Source: Lasioglossum baleicum (taxonomy: Eukaryota; Arthropoda; Insecta; Hymenoptera; Halictidae). Taken from it: 64,000 nt of DNA. Shown in pieces: positions 1 to 10,703 of this stretch (its first letter is position 1; each line of letters starts with the position of its first letter). The DNA lies in NCBI RefSeq assembly GCF_051020765.1, contig NW_027469110.1, positions 434,001 through 498,000 on the forward strand. The letters run 5' to 3'. A model generated the notes under the pieces. It was not told where the DNA came from. It saw only the letters and a program-made list of their open reading frames with translations, and did not search any database. The translations under genes were made by a program, and so were the position numbers.

Positions 1-126
1 GTTATGCGTTATGCGTTAAGCGTTATGCGTTATGCGTTATGCGTTATGCGTTATGCGTTATGCGTTATGCGTTATGCGTTATGCGTTATGCGTTATGCGT
101 TATGCGTTATGCGTTATGCGTTATGC
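1..126 (+). repeat. Canonical array at left window edge
   Basis: Eighteen monomers, all canonical except GTTAAGC at 15-21. The same GTTAAGC variant recurs at 911-917 just before another cassette copy. The array is cut by the window start. Confidence 0.93.
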
Positions 127-294
127 GTTATCGGCTTTGCGTTATGCGTTATGCGATATGCGCGATGTGTTATGCGTTATGCGTTATGCATTATCGGCTG
201 TGCGTTATGCGTTATGGGTTATGCGTTATCCGTTATGGATTATGCGATATGCATTCTGCGTAATGCGGTATGCGTTTTGCGTTATCCGTTATCC
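127..294 (+). repeat. Domain I cassette, copy 1
   Basis: A 24-monomer variant cassette. In order the markers are GTTATCG with GCTTTGC, GATATGC with GCGATGT, ATTATCG with GCTGTGC, GTTATGG, GTTATCC, ATTATGC, GATATGC, ATTCTGC, GTAATGC, GGTATGC, GTTTTGC and two GTTATCC. Same-length copies lie at 1051-1218 and 4908-5075. Confidence 0.88.
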
Positions 295-910
295 GTTATG
301 CGTTATGCGTTATGCGTTATGCGTTATGCGTTATGCGTTATGCGTTATGCGTTATGCGTCATGCGTTATGCGTTATGCGTCATGCGTTATGCGTTATGCG
401 TTATGCGTTACGCGTTACGCGTTACGCGTTATGCGTTATGCGTTATGCGTTATGCGTTATGCGTTATGCGTTATGCGTTATGCGTTATGCGTTATGCGTT
501 ATGCGTTATGCGTTATGCGTTATGCGTTATGCGTTATGCGTTATGCGTTATGCGTTATGCGTTATGCGTTATGCGTTATGGGTTATGCGTTTTGCGTTAT
601 CCGTTATCCGTTATGCGTTATGCGTTATGCGTTATGCGTTATGCGTTAGGCGTTATGCGTTATGCGTTATGCGTTATGCGTCATGCGTTATGCGTTATGC
701 GTCATGCGTTATGCGTTATGCGTTATGCGTTATGCGTTATGCGTTGTGCGTTGTGCGTTATGCGTTATGCGTTATGCGTTATGCGTTATGCGTTATGCGT
801 TATGCGTTATGCGTTATGCGTTATGCGTTATGCGTTATGCGTTATGCGTTATGCGTTATGCGTTATGCGTTATGCGTTATGCGTTACGCGTTATGCGTTA
901 TGCGTTATGC
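295..910 (+). repeat. Mostly canonical stretch with scattered variants
   Basis: Variants are GTCATGC at 358, 379, 680 and 701; three adjacent GTTACGC at 407-427; GTTATGG, GTTTTGC and two GTTATCC over 575-609; GTTAGGC at 645; two GTTGTGC at 743 and 750; and GTTACGC at 883. The run from GTTATGG through GTTAGGC, the GTCATGC pair and the GTTGTGC pair recurs at 4446-4627, at an offset of 3,871 bp. Confidence 0.85.
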
Positions 911-1050
911 GTTAAGCGTTATGCGTTATGCGTTATGCGTTATGCGTTATGCGTTATGCGTTATGCGTTATGCGTTATGCGTTATGCGTTATGCGTTATG
1001 CGTTATGCGTTATGCGTTATGCGTTATGCGTTATGCGTTATGCGTTATGC
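911..1050 (+). repeat. GTTAAGC followed by a canonical array
   Basis: One GTTAAGC at 911-917, then 19 canonical monomers. It repeats the layout of 15-126, so the left edge of the window lies inside a 924-bp duplication. Confidence 0.9.
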
Positions 1051-1218
1051 GTTATCGGCTTTGCGTTATGCGTTATGCGATATGCGCGATGTGTTATGCG
1101 TTATGCGTTATGCATTATCGGCTGTGCGTTATGCGTTATGGGTTATGCGTTATCCGTTATGGATTATGCGATATGCATTCTGCGTAATGCGGTATGCGTT
1201 TTGCGTTATCCGTTATCC
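1051..1218 (+). repeat. Domain I cassette, copy 2
   Basis: It matches 127-294 monomer for monomer at an offset of 924 bp (132 monomers), including ATTCTGC and the closing GTTATCC pair. Confidence 0.88.
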
Positions 1219-1575
1219 GTTATGCGTTATGCGTTATGCGTTATGCGTTATGCGTTATGCGTTATGCGTTATGCGTTTTGCGTTATGTGTTATGCGTTAT
1301 GGGTTATGCGTCATGCGTTATGCGTTATGCGATATGCGTTATGCGTTTTGCGTTATGCGTTATGCGTTATGCTTTATGGGTTATGCGTAATGCGTTATGC
1401 GTTATCGGCTTTGCGTTATGCGTTATGCGATATGCGCTATGTGTTATGCGTTATGCGTTATGCATTATCGGCTTTGCGTTATGCGTTATGGGTTATGCGT
1501 TATCCGTTATGGATTATGCGATATGCATTATGCGTAATGCGGTATGGGTTATGCGTTTTGCGTTATCCGTTATCC
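1219..1575 (+). repeat. Domain I long cassette, copy 1
   Basis: Eight canonical monomers lead to 1275, where a module-C-like block starts (GTTTTGC, GTTATGT, GTTATGG, GTCATGC). It continues through GATATGC, TTTATGG, GTAATGC, GTTATCG with GCTTTGC, GCTATGT, ATTATCG and GGTATGG, and closes with two GTTATCC. The 1275-1575 part recurs at 5251-5551 (offset 3,976). Confidence 0.85.
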
Positions 1576-2282
1576 GTTATGCGTTATGCGTTATGCGTTA
1601 TGCGTTATGCGTTATGCGTTATGCGTTATGCGTTATGCGTTATGCGTTATGCGTTATGCGTTATGCGTTATGCGTTATGCGTTATGCGTTATGCGTTATG
1701 CGTTATGCGTTATGCGTTATGCGTTATGCGTTATGCGTTATGCGTTATGCGTTATGCGTTATGCGTTATGCGTTATGCGTTATGCGTTATGCGTTATGCG
1801 TTATGCGTTATGCGTTATGCGTTATGCGTTATGCGTTATGCGTTATGCGTTATGCGTTATGCGTTATGCGTTATGCGTTATGCGTTATGCGTTATGCGTT
1901 ATGCGTTATGCGTTATGCGTTATGCGTTATGCGTTATGCGTTATGCGTTATGCGTTATGCGTTATGCGTTATGCGTTATGCGTTATGCGTTATGCGTTAT
2001 GCGTTATGCGTTATGCGTTATGCGTTATGCGTTATGCGTTATGCGTTATGCGTTATGCGTTATGCGTTATGCGTTATGCGTTATGCGTTATGCGTTATGC
2101 GTTATGCGTTATGCGTTATGCGTTATGCGTTATGCGTTATGCGTTATGCGTTATGCGTTATGCGTTATGCGTTATGCGTTATGCGTTATGCGTTATGCGT
2201 TATGCGTTATGCGTTATGCGTTATGCGTTATGCGTTATGCGTTATGCGTTATGCGTTATGCGTTATGCGTTATGCGTTATGC
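1576..2282 (+). repeat. Canonical array, 101 monomers
   Basis: Uninterrupted GTTATGC with no substitution or indel. It is bounded by a GTTATCC pair on the left and GTTAGGC on the right. Confidence 0.95.
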
Positions 2283-2772
2283 GTTAGGCGTTATGCGGTA
2301 TGCGTAATGCGTCATGCGTTATGCGTTTTGCGTTATGCGTTATGCGTTATCCGTTATGGATTATGCGTAATGCATTATGCGTTATGCGTTATGCGTTTTG
2401 CGTTATGTGTTATGCGTTATGGGTTATGCGTCATGCGTTATGCGTTATGCGATATGCGTTATGCGTTTTGCGTTATGCGTTATGCGTTATGCTTTATGGG
2501 TTATGCGTAATGCGTTATGCGTTATCGGCTTTGCGTTATGCGTTATGCGATATGCGCGATGTGTTATGCGTTATGCGTTATGCGTTATGCGTTATCCGTT
2601 ATGGATTATGCGTAATGCATTATGCGTTATGCGTTTTGCGTTATGTGTTATGCGTTATGGGTTATGCGTCATGCGTTATGCGTTATGCGATATGCGTTAT
2701 GCGTTTTGCGTTATGCGTTGTGCGTTATGCTTTATGGGTTATGCGTAATGCGTTATGCGTTATCGGCTTTGC
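2283..2772 (+). repeat. Domain I composite block
   Basis: It starts with GTTAGGC, GGTATGC, GTAATGC and GTCATGC, then carries two rounds of a block holding GTTATGG with ATTATGC, GTTTTGC with GTTATGT, GTCATGC, GATATGC, TTTATGG and GTTATCG with GCTTTGC. GCGATGT appears between the rounds. GTTATCG at 2521 has a partner at 3032 (offset 511 bp). Confidence 0.8.
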
Positions 2773-3017
2773 GTTATGCGTTATGCGTTATGCGTTATGC
2801 GTTATGCGTTATGCGTTATGCGTTATGCGTTATGCGTTATGCGTTATGCGTTATGCGTTATGCGTTATGCGTTATGCGTTATGCGTTATGCGTTATGCGT
2901 TATGCGTTATGCGTTATGCGTTATGCGTTATGCGTTATGCGTTATGCGTTATGCGTTATGCGTTATGCGTTATGCGTTATGCGTTATGCGTTATGCGTTA
3001 TGCGTTATGCGTTATGC
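2773..3017 (+). repeat. Canonical array, 35 monomers
   Basis: Uninterrupted GTTATGC between a GCTTTGC-ended block and GTAATGC. Confidence 0.95.
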
Positions 3018-3416
3018 GTAATGCGTTATGCGTTATCGGCTTTGCGTTATGCGTTATGCGATATGCGCGATGTGTTATGCGTTATGCGTTATGCGTTATG
3101 CGTTATCCGTTATGGATTATGCGTAATGCATTATGCGTTATGCGTTTTGCGTTATGTGTTATGCGTTATGGGTTATGCGTCATGCGTTATGCGTTATGCG
3201 ATATGCGTTATGCGTTTTGCGTTATGCGTTATGCGTTATGCTTTATGGGTTATGCGTAATGCGTTATGCGTTATCGGCTTTGCGTTATGCGTTATGCGAT
3301 ATGCGCGATGTGTTATGCGTTATGCGTTATGCATTATCGGCTTTGCGTTATGCGTTATGGGTTATGCGTTATCCGTTATGCGTTATGCGTTTTGCGTTAT
3401 GCGTTATGCGTTATGG
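3018..3416 (+). repeat. Domain I composite block
   Basis: The order is GTAATGC, GTTATCG with GCTTTGC, GCGATGT, GTTATCC, module-C-like block, TTTATGG, a second GTTATCG with GCTTTGC, a second GCGATGT, ATTATCG, GTTATCC, GTTTTGC and GTTATGG. The first part repeats 2521 onward at +511 bp. Confidence 0.8.
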
Positions 3417-4053
3417 GTTATGCGTTATGCGTTATGCGTTATGCGTTATGCGTTATGCGTTATGCGTTATGTGTTATGCGTTATGCGTTATGCGTTATGC
3501 GTTATGCGTTATGCGTTATGCGTTATGCGTTATGCGTTATGCGTTTTGCGTTATGCGTTATGCGTTATGCGTTATGCGTTATGCGTTATGCGTTATGCGT
3601 TATGCGTTATGCGTTATGCGTTATGCGTTATGCGTTATGCGTTATGCGTTATGCGTTATGCGTTATGCGTTATGCGTTATGCGTTATGCGTTATGCGTTT
3701 TGCGTTATCCGCTATGCGTTATGCGTTATGCGTTATGCGTTATGCGTTATGCGTTATGCGTTATGCGTTATGCGTTATGCGTTATGCGTTATGCGTTATG
3801 CGTTATGCGTTATGCGTTATGCGTTATGCGTTATGCGTTATGCGTTATGCGTTATGCGTTATGCGTTATGCGTTATGCGTTATGCGTTATGCGTTATGCG
3901 TTATGCGTTATGCGTTATGCGTTATGCGTTATGCGTTATGCGTTATGCGTTATGCGTTATGCGTTATGCGTTATGCGTTATGCGTTATGCGTTATGCGTT
4001 ATGCGTTATGCGTTATGCGTTATGCGTTATGCGTTATGCGTTATGCGTTATGC
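3417..4053 (+). repeat. Mostly canonical array with isolated variants
   Basis: The breaks are GTTATGT at 3466, GTTTTGC at 3543, and a trio GTTTTGC, GTTATCC, GCTATGC at 3697-3717. The last part, 3718-4053, is 48 canonical monomers. Confidence 0.9.
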
Positions 4054-4340
4054 GTCATGCGTCATGCGTTATGCGTTATGCGATATGCGTTATGCGTCAT
4101 GCGTTTTGCGTTATGCGTTATGCGTTATGCTTTATGGGTTATGCGTAATGCGTTATGCGTTATCGGCTTTGCGTTATGCGTTATGCGATATGCGCGATGT
4201 GTTATGCGTTATGCGTTATGCATTATCGGCTTTGCGTTATGCGTTATGGGTTATGCGTTATCCGTTATGGATTATGCGATATGCATTCTGCGTAATGCGG
4301 TATGGGTTATGCGTTTTGCGTTATCCGTTATCCGCTATGC
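4054..4340 (+). repeat. Domain I cassette, variant form
   Basis: It opens with two adjacent GTCATGC, then GATATGC, GTCATGC, GTTTTGC, TTTATGG, GTAATGC, GTTATCG with GCTTTGC, GCGATGT, ATTATCG with GCTTTGC, ATTCTGC and GGTATGG, and ends with two GTTATCC and GCTATGC. It uses GCTTTGC where copies at 127, 1051 and 4908 have GCTGTGC. Confidence 0.82.
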
Positions 4341-4662
4341 GTTATGCGTTATGCGTTATGCGTTATGCGTTATGCGTTATGCGTTATGCGTTATGCGTTA
4401 TGCGTTATGCGTTATGCGTTATGCGTTATGCGTTATGCGTTATGCGTTATGGGTTATGCGTTTTGCGTTATCCGTTATCCGTTATGCGTTATGCGTTATG
4501 CGTTATGCGTTATGCGTTAGGCGTTATGCGTTATGCGTTATGCGTTATGCGTCATGCGTTATGCGTTATGCGTCATGCGTTATGCGTTATGCGTTATGCG
4601 TTATGCGTTATGCGTTGTGCGTTGTGCGTTATGCGTTATGCGTTATGCGTTATGCGTTATGG
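4341..4662 (+). repeat. Short canonical array plus variant run
   Basis: Fifteen canonical monomers (4341-4445), then GTTATGG, GTTTTGC and two GTTATCC (4446-4480), GTTAGGC at 4516, GTCATGC at 4551 and 4572, GTTGTGC at 4614 and 4621, and GTTATGG at 4656. This repeats 575-756 at an offset of 3,871 bp. Confidence 0.86.
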
Positions 4663-4907
4663 GTTATGCGTTATGCGTTATGCGTTATGCGTTATGCGTT
4701 ATGCGTTATGCGTTATGCGTTATGCGTTATGCGTTATGCGTTATGCGTTATGCGTTATGCGTTATGCGTTATGCGTTATGCGTTATGCGTTATGCGTTAT
4801 GCGTTATGCGTTATGCGTTATGCGTTATGCGTTATGCGTTATGCGTTATGCGTTATGCGTTATGCGTTATGCGTTATGCGTTATGCGTTATGCGTTATGC
4901 GTTATGC
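4663..4907 (+). repeat. Canonical array, 35 monomers
   Basis: No variant seen. Confidence 0.94.
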
Positions 4908-5075
4908 GTTATCGGCTTTGCGTTATGCGTTATGCGATATGCGCGATGTGTTATGCGTTATGCGTTATGCATTATCGGCTGTGCGTTATGCGTTATGGGT
5001 TATGCGTTATCCGTTATGGATTATGCGATATGCATTCTGCGTAATGCGGTATGCGTTTTGCGTTATCCGTTATCC
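4908..5075 (+). repeat. Domain I cassette, copy 3
   Basis: Same length and marker order as 127-294 and 1051-1218, including GCTGTGC and ATTCTGC. Confidence 0.88.
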
Positions 5076-5551
5076 GTTATGCGTTATGCGTTATGCGTTA
5101 TGCGTTATGCGTTATGCGTTATGCGTTATGCGTTATGCGTTATGCGTTATGCGTTATGCGTTATGCGTTATGCGTTATGCGTTATGCGTTATGCGTTATG
5201 CGTTATGCGTTATGCGTTATGCGTTATGCGTTATGCGTTATGCGTTATGCGTTTTGCGTTATGTGTTATGCGTTATGGGTTATGCGTCATGCGTTATGCG
5301 TTATGCGATATGCGTTATGCGTTTTGCGTTATGCGTTATGCGTTATGCTTTATGGGTTATGCGTAATGCGTTATGCGTTATCGGCTTTGCGTTATGCGTT
5401 ATGCGATATGCGCTATGTGTTATGCGTTATGCGTTATGCATTATCGGCTTTGCGTTATGCGTTATGGGTTATGCGTTATCCGTTATGGATTATGCGATAT
5501 GCATTATGCGTAATGCGGTATGGGTTATGCGTTTTGCGTTATCCGTTATCC
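5076..5551 (+). repeat. Canonical array plus Domain I long cassette, copy 2
   Basis: Twenty-five canonical monomers (5076-5250) and then a copy of 1275-1575 at +3,976 bp, with GCTATGT and GGTATGG in the same places. The leading array has 25 monomers here against 8 in the first copy. Confidence 0.86.
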
Positions 5552-5894
5552 GTTATGCGTTATGCGTTATGCGTTATGCGTTATGCGTTATGCGTTATGC
5601 GTTATGCGTTATGCGTTATGCGTTATGCGTTATGCGTTATGCGTTATGCGTTATGCGTTATGCGTTATGCGTCATGCGTTATGCGTCATGCGTTATGCGT
5701 TATGCGTTATGCCTTATGCGTTATGCGTTATGCGTTATGCGTTATGCGTTATGCGTTATGCGTTATGCGTTATGCGTTATGCGTTGTGCGTTATGCGTTA
5801 TGCGTTATGCGTTATGCGTTATGCGTTATGCGTTATGCGTTATGCGTTATGCTTTATGGGTTATGCGTCATGCGAAATGCGTTATGCGATATGC
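5552..5894 (+). repeat. Right edge of Domain I
   Basis: Mostly canonical, with GTCATGC at 5671 and 5685, CTTATGC at 5713, GTTGTGC at 5783, TTTATGG at 5853, GTCATGC at 5867, GAAATGC at 5874 and GATATGC at 5888. I noticed GAAATGC nowhere else. Confidence 0.85.
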
Positions 5895-6419
5895 GTTATG
5901 CGTTATGCGTTATGCGTTATGCGTTATGCGTTATGCGTTATGCGTTATGCGTTATGCGTTATGCGTTATGCGTTATGCGTTATGCGTTATGCGTTATGCG
6001 TTATGCGTTATGCGTTATGCGTTATGCGTTATGCGTTATGCGTTATGCGTTATGCGTTATGCGTTATGCGTTATGCGTTATGCGTTATGCGTTATGCGTT
6101 ATGCGTTATGCGTTATGCGTTATGCGTTATGCGTTATGCGTTATGCGTTATGCGTTATGCGTTATGCGTTATGCGTTATGCGTTATGCGTTATGCGTTAT
6201 GCGTTATGCGTTATGCGTTATGCGTTATGCGTTATGCGTTATGCGTTATGCGTTATGCGTTATGCGTTATGCGTTATGCGTTATGCGTTATGCGTTATGC
6301 GTTATGCGTTATGCGTTATGCGTTATGCGTTATGCGTTATGCGTTATGCGTTATGCGTTATGCGTTATGCGTTATGCGTTATGCGTTATGCGTTATGCGT
6401 TATGCGTTATGCGTTATGC
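5895..6419 (+). repeat. Canonical array of 75 monomers separating the two HOR domains
   Basis: Uninterrupted GTTATGC. Domain I markers end to its left and Domain II markers start to its right (GTTTTGC at 6420, then the first GTTATAC, GTCATAC and GCTCTGC). The switch of HOR family therefore lies in or beside this array. Confidence 0.93.
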
Positions 6420-7364
6420 GTTTTGCGTTATGTGTTATGCGTTATGGGTTATGCGTCATGCGTTATGCGTTATGCGTTATGCGTTATGCGTTATGCGTTA
6501 TGCGTTATACGTTATGCGTTATGCGTTATGCGTCATACGTTATGCGTTATGCGTTATCGGCTCTGCGTTATGCGTCATACGTTATACGTTATGCGTTATC
6601 GGCTTTGCGTTATGCGTCATGCGTTATGGGTTATGCGTTATCCCTTATGGATTATGCGTAATGCATTATGCGTTATGCGTTTTGCGTTATGGGTTATGCG
6701 TTATGCGTTATGCGTTATGCGTTATGCGTTATGCGTTATGGGTTATGCGTTATGGGTTATGCGTTATGGGTTATGCGTCATGCGTTATGCGTTATGCGTT
6801 ATGCGTTATCGGGTTTGCGTTATGCGTCATGCGTTATGGGTTATGCGTTATCCGTTATGGATTATGCGTAATGCATTATAAGTTATGCGTTTTGCGTTAT
6901 GTGTTATGTGTTATGCGTTATGGGTTATGCGTCATGCGTTATGCGTTATGCGTTATGCGTTATGCGTTATGGGTTATGCGTTACGCGTTATGCGTTATGC
7001 GTTATGCGATATGCGTTATGCGTTTTGCGTTATGGGTTATGCTTTATGGGTTATGCGTAATGCGTTATGCGTTATCGGCTTTGCGTTATGCGTTATGCGT
7101 TATCGGCTTTGCGTTATGCGTCATGCGTTATGGGTTATGCGTTATCCGTTATGGATTATGCGTAATGCATTATGCGTTATGCGTTTTGCGTTATGGGTTA
7201 TGCGTTATGGGTTATGCGTTATGCGTTATGCGATATGCGCTATATGTTATGCGTTATGCGTTATGCGTTATCGGATTTGCGTTATGCGTTATGCGTTATC
7301 CGTTATGGATTATGCGTTATGCATTATGCGTAATGCGTAATGCGGTATGGGTTATGCGTTGTGC
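6420..7364 (+). repeat. Domain II block: C, C2, E, F, G (no D)
   Basis: First Domain II block. C is at 6420, GTTATAC and GTCATAC lie near 6504-6540, E has GCTCTGC at 6560, F has ATTATAA near 6874, and G runs through GCTATAT near 7228 to GGTATGG (7344) and GTTGTGC (7358-7364). Module D is missing between C2 and E. Confidence 0.85.
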
Positions 7365-8253
7365 GTTATGCGTTATGCGTTATGCGTTATGCGTTATGCG
7401 TTATGCGTTATGCGTTATGCGTTATGCGTTTTGCGTTATGTGTTATGCGTTATGGGTTATGCGTCATGCGTTATGCGTTATGCGTTATGCGTTATGCGTT
7501 ATGCGTTATGCGTTATACGTTATGCGTTATGCGTTATGCGTCATACGTTATGCGTTATGCGTTATGCGTTATGCGTTATCGGCTTTGCGTTATGCGTTAT
7601 GCGTGATGGGTTATGCGATATCGGTTATGGATTATGCGTAATGCATTATATGTTATGCGTTATGCTTTTTGCGTTATGTGTTATGCGTTATGGGTTATGC
7701 GTCATGCGTTATGCGTTATGCGTTATGCGTTATGCGTTATGGGTTATGCGTTATGCGTTATGCGTTATGCGTTTTGCGTTATGTGTTATGCGTTATGGGT
7801 TATGCGTCATGCGTTATGCGTTATGCGTTATGCGTTATGCGTTATGCGTTATGCGTTATGCGTTATGCGTTATGCGTTGTGCGTTATGCGTTATGCGTTA
7901 TGCGTTATGCGTTATGCGTTATGCGTTATGCGTTATGCGTTATGCGTTATCGGCTTTGCGTTATGCGTCATGCGTGATGGGTTATGGGTTATGCGTTATG
8001 GGTTATGCGTTATGGGTTATGCGTCATGCGTTATGCGTTATGCGTTATGCGTTATCGGGTTTGCGTTATGCGTCATGCGTTATGGGTTATGCGTTATCCG
8101 TTATGGATTATGCGTAATGCATTATAAGTTATGCGTTTTGCGTTATGTGTTATGTGTTATGCGTTATGGGTTATGCGTCATGCGTTATGCGTTATGCGTT
8201 ATGCGTTATGGGTTATGCGTTACGCGTTATGCGTTATGCGTTATGCGATATGC
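7365..8253 (+). repeat. Domain II block: short array, C, C2, D, C, D-F fusion, start of G
   Basis: Nine canonical monomers lead to C at 7428, then C2 and D (GATATCG at 7616). A second C follows near 7774 and a GTTGTGC near 7876. A GTGATGG at 7974 that should open a D module runs straight into the alternating GTTATGG of F. F ends with ATTATAA near 8119, then GTTACGC, and GATATGC at 8247. Confidence 0.83.
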
Positions 8254-8631
8254 GTTATGCGTTATGCGTTATGCGTTATGCGTTATGCGTTATGCGTTAT
8301 GCGTTATGCGTTATGCGTTATGCGTTATGCGTTATGCGTTATGCGTTATGCGTTATGCGTTATGCGTTATGCGTTATGCGTTATGCGTTATGCGTTATGC
8401 GTTATGCGTTATGCGTTATGCGTTATGCGTTATGCGTTATGCGTTATGCGTTATGCGTTATGCGTTATGCGTTATGCGTTATGCGTTATGCGTTATGCGT
8501 TATGCGTTATGCGTTATGCGTTATGCGTTATGCGTTATGCGTTATGCGTTATGCGTTATGCGTTATGCGTTATGCGTTATGCGTTATGCGTTATGCGTTA
8601 TGCGTTATGCGTTATGCGTTATGCGTTATGC
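8254..8631 (+). repeat. Canonical array, 54 monomers
   Basis: Uninterrupted, between a GATATGC and the GATATGC that opens module E. Confidence 0.95.
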
Positions 8632-9079
8632 GATATGCGTTATCGGCTCTGCGTTATGCGTCATACGTTATACGTTATGCGTTATCGGCTTTGCGTTATG
8701 CGTCATGCGTTATGGGTTATGCGTTATCCCTTATGGATTATGCGTAATGCATTATGCGTTATGCGTTTTGCGTTATGGGTTATGCGTTATGCGTTATGCG
8801 TTATGCGTTATGCGTTATGGGTTATGCGTTATGGGTTATGCGTTATGCGTTATGCGTTATGCGTTATGCGTTATGCGTTATGCGTTATGCGTTATGCGTT
8901 ATGCGTTATGCGTTATGCGTTATGCGTTATGCGTTATGCGTTATGCGTTATGCGTTATGCGTTATGCGTTATGCGTTATGCGTTATGCGTTATGCGTTAT
9001 GCGTTATGCGTTATGCGTTATGCGTTATGCGTTATGCGTTATGCGTTATGCGTTATGCGTTATGCGTTATGCGTTATGC
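8632..9079 (+). repeat. Module E, then canonical array of 35
   Basis: E runs 8632-8834 with GCTCTGC, GTCATAC with GTTATAC, GCTTTGC and CTTATGG, and ends with two GTTATGG. Canonical monomers fill 8835-9079. Confidence 0.88.
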
Positions 9080-10150
9080 GTTTTGCGTTATGTGTTATGC
9101 GTTATGGGTTATGCGTCATGCGTTATGCGTTATGCGTTATGCGTTATGCGTTATGCGTTATGCGTTATACGTTATGCGTTATGCGTTATGCGTTATGCGT
9201 CATACGTTATGCGTTATGCGTTATGCGTTATGCGTTATGCGTTATCGGCTTTGCGTTATGCGTTATGCGTGATGGGTTATGCGATATCGGTTATGGATTA
9301 TGCGTAATGCATTATATGTTATGCGTTATGCTTTTTGCGTTATGTGTTATGCGTTATGGGTTATGCGTCATGCGTTATGCGTTATGCGTTATGCGTTATG
9401 GGTTATGCGTTATGCGTTATGCGTTATGCGTTATGCGTTATGCGTTATGCGTTATGCGTTATGCGTTATGCGTTATGCGTTATGCGTTATGCGTTATGCG
9501 TTATGCGTCATACGTTATGCGTTATGCGTTATGCGTTATGCGTTATCGGCTTTGCGTTATGCGTTATGCGTGATGGGTTATGCGATATCGGTTATGGATT
9601 ATGCGTAATGCATTATATGTTATGCGTTATGCTTTTTGCGTTATGTGTTATGCGTTATGGGTTATGCGTTATGCGTTATGCGTTATGCGTTATGCGTTAT
9701 GGGTTATGCGTTATGCGTTATGCGTCATACGTTATGCGTTATGCGTTATGCGTTATGCGTTATCGGCTTTGCGTTATGCGTTATGCGTGATGGGTTATGC
9801 GATATCGGTTATGGATTATGCGTAATGCATTATATGTTATGCGTTATGCTTTTTGCGTTATGTGTTATGCGTTATGGGTTATGCGTTATGCGTTATGCGT
9901 TATGCGTTATGCGTTATGGGTTATGCGTTATGCGTTATGCGTTATGCGTTATGCGTTATGCGTTATGCGTTATGCGTTATGCGATATGCGTTATCGGCTC
10001 TGCGTTATGCGTCATACGTTATACGTTATGCGTTATCGGCTTTGCGTTATGCGTCATGCGTTATGGGTTATGCGTTATCCGTTATGGATTATGCGTAATG
10101 CATTATAAGTTATGCGTTTTGCGTTATGTGTTATGTGTTATGCGTTATGG
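9080..10150 (+). repeat. Domain II block with three D modules, then E and F
   Basis: C at 9080, C2 near 9160-9210, then D modules with the GATATCG core at 9282, 9583 and 9800 (spacing 301 and 217 bp). The second and third are each preceded by a GTCATAC and a GTTATCG with GCTTTGC. After the second and third D the closing GTCATGC is absent. E opens with GATATGC at 9983 and F ends with GTTATGG at 10144-10150. Confidence 0.83.
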
Positions 10151-10703
10151 GTTATGCGTTATGCGTTATGCGTTATGCGTTATGCGTTATGCGTTATGCG
10201 TTATGCGTTATGCGTTATGCGTTATGCGTTATGCGTTATGCGTTATGCGTTATGCGTTATGCGTTATGCGTTATGCGTTATGCGTTATGCGTTATGCGTT
10301 ATGCGTTATGCGTTATGCGTTATGCGTTATGCGTTATGCGTTATGCGTTATGCGTTATGCGTTATGCGTTATGCGTTATGCGTTATGCGTTATGCGTTAT
10401 GCGTTATGCGTTATGCGTTATGCGTTATGCGTTATGCGTTATGCGTTATGCGTTATGCGTTATGCGTTATGCGTTATGCGTTATGCGTTATGCGTTATGC
10501 GTTATGCGTTATGCGTTATGCGTTATGCGTTATGCGTTATGCGTTATGCGTTATGCGTTATGCGTTATGCGTTATGCGTTATGCGTTATGCGTTATGCGT
10601 TATGCGTTATGCGTTATGCGTTATGCGTTATGCGTTATGCGTTATGCGTTATGCGTTATGCGTTATGCGTTATGCGTTATGCGTTATGCGTTATGCGTTA
10701 TGC
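10151..10703 (+). repeat. Canonical array, 79 monomers
   Basis: Uninterrupted GTTATGC, before a C module. Confidence 0.95.

Larger units (their letters stand above)
1..5894 (+). repeat. HOR Domain I
   Basis: This domain is defined by variant monomers not seen, or not combined this way, downstream: GCGATGT, GCTATGT, ATTCTGC, GCTGTGC, doubled GTTATCC after GTTTTGC, GTTAGGC and GTTAAGC. It lacks the Domain II markers GCTCTGC, GTTATAC, GTCATAC, GTGATGG, ATTATAA and TTTTTGC. Its cassettes recur at 924 bp (127 and 1051), 3,857-3,871 bp (1051 and 4908; 645 and 4516) and 3,976 bp (1275 and 5251). It is an older or separately amplified HOR family sharing the monomer with Domain II. Confidence 0.85.

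Noticed and set aside
3133..7641. Very long + strand open reading frames (1,502 codons here; up to 2,413 codons at 42651-49892)
   Set aside because: All three + frames are open at once and encode the same repeated heptapeptide, an arithmetic result of a stop-free 7-bp unit. There is no codon bias, start context, domain or unique sequence, and the frames end only where variant monomers create stops.
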